A stretch of 64,000 bases of DNA from Campylorhamphus procurvoides. Lineage: Eukaryota > Chordata > Aves > Passeriformes > Dendrocolaptidae. The position numbers and the translations under genes were made by a program. Below the pieces are notes generated by a model. It worked only from the letters and a program-made list of their open reading frames with translations, searched no databases and was not told the origin of the DNA. The stretch lies in NCBI GenBank assembly GCA_013396655.1, contig WBMV01001908.1, forward strand, positions 186,325 to 250,324. The letters run 5' to 3'. This document shows positions 56,480 to 64,000 of the stretch, in pieces (the first letter of the stretch is position 1; every line of letters starts with the position of its first letter).

Positions 56480-59439
56480 TACAGATTTGCCAGCTCATTT
56501 AAGAGATGTTTTGTGGAAAGAAAAGGACTGTGTGCATTATTAGTTTTTACCTGCCTGGCATTGTATAGCTAAAGAGCGTATGGAATAATTGAAATCTGTG
56601 CTTTCTATCTTCATGCAAATACTACAAGAGTGAATGATACCTCTAAAAAGACCAGCTCCTGAGTCTGATAGAATATCTACCTTGGTAAAGACAAAACCAA
56701 CTACATCTATCAGCATCAGAATGAAAGATGCCAAATTTCTTGCAAGCCTGTGGGTATTTCACTGGGATTCTCTGCTACGTCAGGCTCAGTAGCAGATTTC
56801 AGCAGATTTCACATCTCTTATGTGTCTTCTTAGTGCAGGTAGCTTGGGCTCCAGCAATGGGTGAGGCTGTCATTAGCTTTCTGGTAGCTATTGCTTTTTC
56901 CTCTGCCCAACTGACCATTCTCACGAACTATAATGGAAGGTAGTGTGCCTGAAGACTCTACTGCTTTCACACCTGACTGATGCTGGATAAAAGCTCTTCT
57001 AGCTCTACTGACCTGTCCCAGAGATTCCTCAAGGGCAACGTGCCCCTTTCTTTGGAAGGGTCATTAATGATGGGCATAGGCAGGTCTTCCGCTCCAGCAA
57101 ACTGAGCAGCAGTCACCGGTGCTGATGGTGACAGGAATCCTAGGTCTCCAGGGCTCTCCTTTAGCAATGCCCCTTCCTGTCTTCCCTCCCCATGATGAAG
57201 AATGTAGACCACAGGTCCTCAGCCACTGTAAAATTCATGGTTTTTTTACTCTGCTGAAAACCATTTAGATAAGACTTTGAATATGCACTATGTGAAGCAC
57301 ATCCCTTTAATATGGAAGAAATGTTGTAATAATCAATTTGAACATTGCAGAAATTAGTCTTCCTGATCAGAGCACTTCACCCTCCTGTTACCAACCTTAA
57401 ATAATCCCTATAAAAGATAATTTCCTTCTCAGAGGCCTTGCAATGGCTTGTACACTTAAAATGTTTCACTTTTTTGAAATGCCCAGTCACGAAGTCTAAT
57501 TTATGTCTCTAATGTAGGAGAGAGCAGTTAGAACTCAAGGAGGATAGTCCAGAGAGTTCCGTGTTCATCTAGAGAGAGTAACAAGGGAGATTATACTAAA
57601 AAAGTCCCTCTTAGTCCCTTGTTCCTTTGAAGATGATGATTCACAGTTACACTTTTTCTTCACCAGAGTATCCACATCAACTGAAATGTAACAAGAGAGG
57701 ACAGTACACTTACAGCTCTTGGGATCTCATGATTTTGCAGCTGTTTCGGGGATACAGGTTTTATAGTGTTTCTAAAGCCCATAGGTCATTTTTGGGAAAC
57801 CCAGTCTTTATCCTTTCATGATTAATGTGCATGCAAAGCTCTCCTTCTGTAATTCAGATGGTCTATACTTATATTTTGTCAAATATGCATGGAAAAAAGA
57901 ATGTTAACTGTTCCTGAAAAATGAAAATCCTACTGTTTCTTACCATCTTTTGTCACCACATTCTTTGAGGCAGAGGACCATGCTCTTCTGGCATGTTTAT
58001 ACAGAATGATCACCCCATTATTCTTATGTCAAGTGCTGGTGGTTATACAAGCCACAAGCACAGAAACAGAAATCAAGGTTCTAATGGAGATCAGTCCATT
58101 AGAAAACCATTTCTGTCCCAGCTAGAGAAACTGGCTTCTTTAGGTTGGCTCTCACTGAAGACAGAAATTTGGTTGTGATTTTTCAGGTGCTGTGACAAAG
58201 TGTTAGTTCACAGAGTTTCACCAGAGTCAAATATCAATGAACTGATGAAACTGGGCTACCTTTTCATCCATTCGTCAGTATGTCAGATCCTTCCATCCAG
58301 AGGCAGGAAGATCTGTAAATATTGCAGGTAGATGGGCTACTCTCTGAGAAATTTTTTATGTTGTTTTCTTGTTCACATCAGGAGATACCTTAAAACCGAT
58401 AGCAGACTTACATTTGCATAAATGAGGGATAAAGAAGAGGAGAAAGCAGCCTAATAGTGACTAAAAAGATATCCCCATTTTGGCTATAGAATTGATCAAG
58501 TGTCTATTGCTTATTGTATTGCAAAGGACAAAATATAAGAAATCTCTTATTAAATGGTGTAAGTTAGTCTATGGGCTTGCAGTGTTTGGTCTGGTAGCTC
58601 AATTTGCATGATCTGACTCCCTCTGGTCTTGGAATTGATGACTAAATAATTTTAAAATGTATTAAATTTGGATGGTCACATTTCTCTAAGATGTTTTCTT
58701 CTTGTCTGTGAAATACCTATGCTGGATTAACAGACATTCTTGACCTTCACCAATATCTTCTGTTTTGAAAAATAAGGGAGTGCTCACAATTGTCTGCATG
58801 AGTTTGCTCTACAAATCGTGGTGCATTTAATTTATATGGTACTCTTACTAATTTTCAGTATTTAAATTTGGGGTATATTCAGCTCTGATATACACTCCTT
58901 GAAACAAAGAATGCTGATCCTAGTGAATTTTGTTAGACCCATGAGACCTCATTTGCTCTTTGACTTTCCCCCAGCTCTCCATTCCAAGAGGGTTTGCATC
59001 AGAAAGTCAAGGAGAAACTTCTGTAAGAAACCAAAGTTTGGGGGTCTTGAAGAAAGCCAGTGGGCCTGTGTAGTTTGCACTGTCATAGGGGGAGCTGAAG
59101 GAACTAGCTGATGTTGTATGAGGAGCAGAGGGAGTCTCATCTGTTTCTCTTGAATTTTTTTAGCAGAGAGGAAGCTGGACAGAAAGGAACCACCTGTGTT
59201 ATTTAATCGGTGCTGCATCCATCACTTGCAACCAGCCCATCATTCCTTTTTATAGACTGAATGATCAAGCACCAACTTTTATAAGGGATGAGAGTTTTTT
59301 TCCTTTCCTTCATCACACTGTTGACTAGAGACCATCCTCTAAATCTGTTTGGTCTTGTATTGATATCCTTTAGATTTAGCAGACAGTAGTTCCCTTCGTA
59401 CAGTGTTTATCCACATGATGTATTACTAGGCAGCAGTCA
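56480..59439. other. Unannotated sequence with one protein-like minus frame
   Basis: The minus-strand frame at 56967-57212 is of varied, protein-like composition (for example DLPMPIINDPSKERGTLPLR) and ends at CAG|GTGTGA, a weak donor. It has no clear acceptor, since a stop lies four codons upstream of the first residue. A perfect tandem pair of AGCAGATTTC lies near 56792-56811. No transposon was recognised. Confidence 0.3.
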
Positions 59440-59710
59440 CATTCTCTATCAGCCCTAAATAAGAGCTAAATAAGCCAAGCTTGATTCCTGTCTTATTTGG
59501 GAAAAAACCTCAGTGTTCCCCTTGTATTTTTAGCAATCTGTTTCTGTGGCTATTCTAATTTAAATTAATCCATCCTCATCATAGCTAGCCAAAACTGGAC
59601 ACTTTGCCAGGCTGTAGTCCTTGGTCTTAACCTTGCCTCAATACATCTTGAGATCACAGCTGTTTATTCCTCCCACACTGATGGGTCACAGACAGCTTGT
59701 ATTTGTCAGT
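59440..59710 (-). mobile_element. Old CR1/L3-type LINE fragment
   Basis: The plus strand shows blocks that match the complement of the CR1/L3 thumb region: CTAAATAAGCCAAGCTTGATT, then GTGGCTATTCTAATTTAAATT, then CCAAAACTGGACACTTTGCCA and CACACTGATGGGTCACA. The order and spacing are right but divergence is high. Confidence 0.5.
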
Positions 59711-60754
59711 CATTGAAAAGACTTTCTTCATTTGAACTGTTTACTTTAGTGCGTGACTTTATGTCTTGCATTATTCTTCTTGGTGATTTCAACTTTAACA
59801 GATTATCTTTTATCCATGCTCTCCTCTTTATTCTTTTAGTTTATTGCATGAAATGTTTCCCCATCTTTCCTTTTATATGTATCTGTCCTACACTAAATAA
59901 GGACAAGCAGCAGTGGGAAGCCATTAGGTAGAGATAAGAAATCAAGAGAAAGACCCTCTGGTCTCCTTAAGAATCACAGAAGATCTAAATCCACCCGCGG
60001 AAGGCAAATCAGAGCCAATTTGTTGGCTTTTGTTAACTCCCATTTGTTTCAACCCATGATTTATTGCTGAAGTCTCCTTTCACATCTCTGAAACAAACAC
60101 CAGATGCTTTCCATGTTTCCTTATTTCTCCAGCCACTTCAGATTCAGACAGCATAAATTTCAATATGTCAAGGAGGGCCCTTTTTGTGCAGCCCAACAAT
60201 ACAATCTATATCTTTATTCACAGCATTTAGTGAATTAATAAAATGGGGTTGATTGCATCATAATGGTTATTTCATCTCTGGGTCAGCTGCTAGCAGATCC
60301 TCACAATAAAGATGGATGCAAGCCCTAGGGAAGCCAAGATCCCTATCACTGGGTGGCCCAGTGCAGAAATGGCACGCAAATGAACAGTAAGGCTGGGCAA
60401 GGAAGCTGATCTATAAGCAGAGTGTAAGCACCAGTTCTGACCTTTCCCTACAGAGAAGTGGAAGGAGAAAGAGAGCTCAGCAGCCTCTCTCACTGGATTT
60501 TAGCCCATCAAGGTGGAAAACTAGGAGTTAAGTATTGGAGCGGACAGGGATGAAGCTCAGAAGTATGGTCATTATTAGTTTCCTCAAAGGAAGCAGAAAC
60601 TACCATGATTTTCTCTCTGAATTGTTCCCTCCTCCCCATGGCTGGAATATGGTAAATTGTGCATGTTTTAGGAGAGACTGAGATGAGTTTCTAGGAGTGA
60701 CAGTGGGGAACTGGGAGTCTGTAGCTCACTTTGAGGGCTGTCTATCCTCTTCAG
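59711..60754. other. Unannotated sequence
   Basis: No gene or transposon was recognised. Confidence 0.4.
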
Positions 60755-61035
60755 GATATGTCATACAGGTGTGCCTATGCTGCTGTGCAGTCCAATTGGG
60801 TTGTCTGACTTCCCCTGGGTTCCAAAGCATTCTGTGCTGTCTGCTGGCTTTGTACTGCTGCAGGGGCAGCCTCCCTTCCACAGCTACCACTTCAGTGGCT
60901 GTGGGTGCTGCAGGTGTCCCAGTCACTTTTGCACTGAAAGGCAGAGGTTTGAAATGCAAGGGAAAAAAGGAACCAAAGGGAAAAACAAAGCCTCCTAAGA
61001 GGCGAGAGCAGAAAAAGATGATTTCAGTTGTATAA
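60755..61035 (+). other. Terminal-exon-like segment, product unknown
   Basis: A good acceptor (TGTCTATCCTCTTCAG, ending 60754) opens a frame that continues to TAA at 61033-61035. An AATAAA signal follows at 61263-61268, giving a short 3' UTR. The frame ends in a lysine-rich tail (KCKGKKEPKGKTKPPKRR). The minus strand is open over the same span (60726-61046), so the openness may only reflect base composition. No family was recognised and no upstream partner exon was identified. Confidence 0.2.
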
Positions 61036-62859
61036 AGGCTCCTCATGAGTATTGCTGCATGCTTCCTTTGTGCTACTGATCTGATGGCACATCTTATGTA
61101 TGTTCAAAAAAATAAGATCATCAAACTTAGCATTGATTTCTAGAAGGAAATAGGAAGGAAAAGCAAAAGCCAATACATCAAAATAGTTGCTCCTAAAGAA
61201 AAGACCTCTACAGGGCAAGTATGAGGCAAGCTTCTGCTTGTCCCACAGTTTTGAATTGAGTGAATAAAAATAAAAATTAGTGACATCACTAATTTACCAT
61301 GTCTTTTCAGCCTTGAAGATAACAATGCACCAAGCTACACTCTGTGAAAGTGTGCAAGGTGCAAGTCAGCAAGCGCGGAACTTCTAGAGGGTGTCCTTAA
61401 ATGCAGTCTCTGCTGTTCCACAATTGTTCAGCCACCACACTGTCTTCTGTCCCCACATTTGACCACTATCATTCCACTAGAAATTTATTTTTCCCAGTAT
61501 GTATCTGAAATTTCCTTTATTCTCTCACAAGTGCTGAACAGAGTGGAAAAATCTCTTCTATTGACATTAATGTAGTCCAGTGACTGGTTGACCTTTTCCA
61601 CAAAGAAAAACAACTGGCTTGTGTTCAACTTGTCCATTGAGATGCTCACAACTTCTTCCTTACCCCAGAACTGAATTTCTCAGAAAAAGTAGGAAGCTGT
61701 ACTGTTTGGGGTACACATCACTATGAAGTAAACAAACAAATATGGAACAGGTGATATGCACTTCTTCAGGTATGACCCCTAGATTTAAACCCAGGCCTCC
61801 AAAAGAAAGGAATTCTTGTGTTCTTCTCTGTGTCATAAGGAAACCTTTCAAGAAACTTTTTATGCTGCTTCCATTGCAGATTCCCAGGATTTATAGCTTT
61901 AAATGCATTTATACAGGGGGAAAGAAAAGGAGGCATCATTAGCATGTTTCAAAAAGACAGTGGAGTGCTTTTTCATCTCCATTACTGAGAAATTGAGTCA
62001 ACTTTACTCTATATAAATTCTGTCTCTGAGAGCTTTTGTTCAAATTGTATTTCCTACTTTAAAAAGCTTGATTTAGTAAGGGGGATATACTTAGAAGAGA
62101 TGCAAGGGAAATATTAGCATTTCGTTGGAAATTTTAATATAGACTTTAAATGGCACCAAACCCCATACAAGTTGGTGCTTTTATTAACTTAAACTCCTAG
62201 GCGCTAAATGTTTTTCTTCTACTGTTGCTCGTTCTTTTCCTGCTGTCTGATTACTCTAGCCCTACACATCACACCCGTTTTATCCTGTGAGAGACCTCTA
62301 AATGTTATAATCCATGACTTTTTCCACAGGATGTATAGTGAAATTATGGACAATGTGGTGTCTTTAAAAATATGAAAGACAAACAGCAATAACTACCTTC
62401 AACAGAAAGCAGATGAGTCTTTCCCAAATGGCTTTAACAGGATGGTGTGTACCAAACTGATGAGATGATGGCCACTAAACCCTACTCAGGGCACACTCTG
62501 TTATTGGCACTTCTGTTCTTAGACCCTCTTCCAGTCTTGTTGGCCACAGCTCGCAGTAAGGATTCCAGCAAAAGGCTCCTTTTCATCTTCCTGTGTTGGA
62601 AAGGTCACCCAAGAACACTTCCCCTTTGCAAAGAGCACACTGAATTGTGAAGCCAAAGGTGATTTGTTTGAATGGGTCTGGGAATGTTACTGAAGTCATG
62701 CATAATAATATATATTATTTCATTCCCTATTCTTTTCATTGCTTTAATCTTGGTGACAATCATTTGTGTTTACCCCGAAAGATGATAAAAATATGGTGTT
62801 TTTAATACAGTGAACAGCAATATCAGGACAATACCAATAGAGAACAGGTTCATAAATCA
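61036..62859. other. Unannotated AT-rich sequence
   Basis: No gene or transposon was recognised beyond the AATAAA at 61263. Confidence 0.4.
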
Positions 62860-63110
62860 CATATCCATATAAGACCATTAGGAATCACCAAGTCTGACAT
62901 CAGATTAGAGACGTGGAACTACTTTGAGCAATTCCACCTTGAACTGAGGAAAAATATTTGAGCTTCACTTAAAAATTGACTGAAGTGAAGAAATTACTGT
63001 CAACCTTGTTCACTGCTCCAAGCTGATAGTGCTACTCAATCTTCCAAACTACAATCTTATTTTCAACATGGTTGTATCCTGTTGCTGCTTCCCAGCCAGG
63101 AGAATTTGGT
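62860..63110 (-). mobile_element. Old CR1 LINE 3' fragment
   Basis: The blocks AAGACCATTAGGAATCACCA, AAGTCTGACATC and CTTAAAAATTGACTGAAGTGA parallel the complement of an old CR1 3' UTR, including the usual stretch about 100 bases from the tail. Divergence is high and the ends are vague. Confidence 0.45.
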
Positions 63111-64000
63111 ATTTCTGCATGAAACTTGGGAAAAAGTCACTATGCAGGTAGTTCTTTCTCTCAAAACCAAATCTATTAATTGTCTGTTTCAAGCCTCTGA
63201 GAAGAAAAACATTGCTTGACTAAACAACAACAACAAAAAAAGGCTCTTTGTTAGACCCTTTTTGAATTATTTCTTGCTGATCTACCAGGATTCAAGATAA
63301 ATTCTCCATTGACTGTGCCCCTGATTCATTGATCTTTACAGCAGGCTTATGAAGAGCCTGTTGCTGTCACTGGTAAGCAGTCACACAGTCAAATAACACA
63401 TTTACACCATTGACAAAACTCAGCTCAGCAACTACTCCTGAGGGAGCCTGTGATTCATAGTTTGATTCAATGGAGGAAGATATTCCACTTGCAAATACTT
63501 TCCAGCTGTTCATTTAGATGTGTATGCTAAACACCACTAAAACTGAAAAGATGCTAAAATGTAAAAGCCAAAGAAGTAAAAAATTAAAGTACTGGTGTTA
63601 AAAAAACAACCTGGCAATCAAATAAAAAAGAATCAGGACTATTGTTACATAGTCTTTGCCAAAGTGCTGCTTCTCTAAGAAGAAAAAAACCCAAAACCCC
63701 CTGAAAACAAAATGTGAAGAGGTCTGAAAGAAAGAGTTACAGGTTCAGATCAGTTTTCCAGTACTGTATAATTCTCCATCACTCTCTATTTACACCTCCC
63801 ACACAGTTTTTCCCTTGCTTCTTGTTTTGTGTTGTAATGGAAATGCACTGCTGAATTTCTACTGTTGACTTTATATGTTGTTTATTAAGTGTGTAGAACA
63901 TATTTTGAAAAAAACATGTCCCAGGGTACATCAAGCTATGTCAGACTGTGATAGGTTTCCTCATAGTGTGCTAAGCTGGTGAAGCAGAAAAATTTGCTTA
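63111..64000. other. Unannotated sequence
   Basis: It includes a short AAC repeat at 63223-63240 and an A/C-rich patch near 63680-63710. No gene or transposon was recognised. Confidence 0.4.

Noticed and set aside
56319..56572. Two overlapping hydrophobic, Phe/Leu-rich small proteins
   Set aside because: They are translations of a G/T-rich tract and have no sequence diversity outside it.

Overview
This window looks like nuclear DNA of a bird, most likely a songbird (passerine). The evidence is the repeats. CR1 LINE fragments occur throughout in both orientations, with the CR1-type reverse transcriptase and the typical 3' end. Two LTRs are of the avian class III (ERVL-like) kind, and one tRNA-Ile-headed SINE carries a CR1-like tail, an architecture known from songbirds. 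The DNA is AT-rich, has no operon structure, and behaves as intergenic or intronic sequence. I find no protein-coding gene that can be named with confidence. The open frames present are degraded CR1 reverse transcriptase, LTR sequence, or short unassigned frames.

Layout. Positions 1-3390 hold an interleaved duplication broken by single N bases: 1-518 repeats at 1815-2332 and 778-1453 repeats at 2715-3390. This reads as two haplotype copies placed end to end, each with a gap at the same GC-rich spot. Positions 3391-19500 are mostly plain sequence with low-complexity tracts, a possible small hAT-like element and a G-quadruplex motif. Positions 19560-21361 hold a CR1 fragment followed by a composite LTR. 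Positions 24786-30890 are a CR1 graveyard. Positions 32233-32706 hold the SINE and a CR1 tail. Positions 35001-35867 are a complete solo LTR with 5-bp target duplications and an internal two-phase hexamer array. Positions 36470-37080 and 40735-41060 are further CR1 pieces. Positions 44838-48779 contain a second, apparently false duplication of 1,858 bp around a 224-bp purine-rich insert bounded by Ns. The rest, to 64000, is largely featureless with two old CR1 fragments.

Functional hints are weak but worth recording. There is a GC-rich, CpG-bearing block with a perfect splice donor beside the gap near the left end. Two short candidate exons on the plus strand (44042-44092 and 48854-48921) have strong splice signals, open frames and compatible phases. 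There are isolated exon-like segments at 19216-19437 and 60755-61035. None was recognised as a known protein family. No undescribed biological system was found. The most consequential observations are the two assembly-type duplications and the gene-like signals near them.
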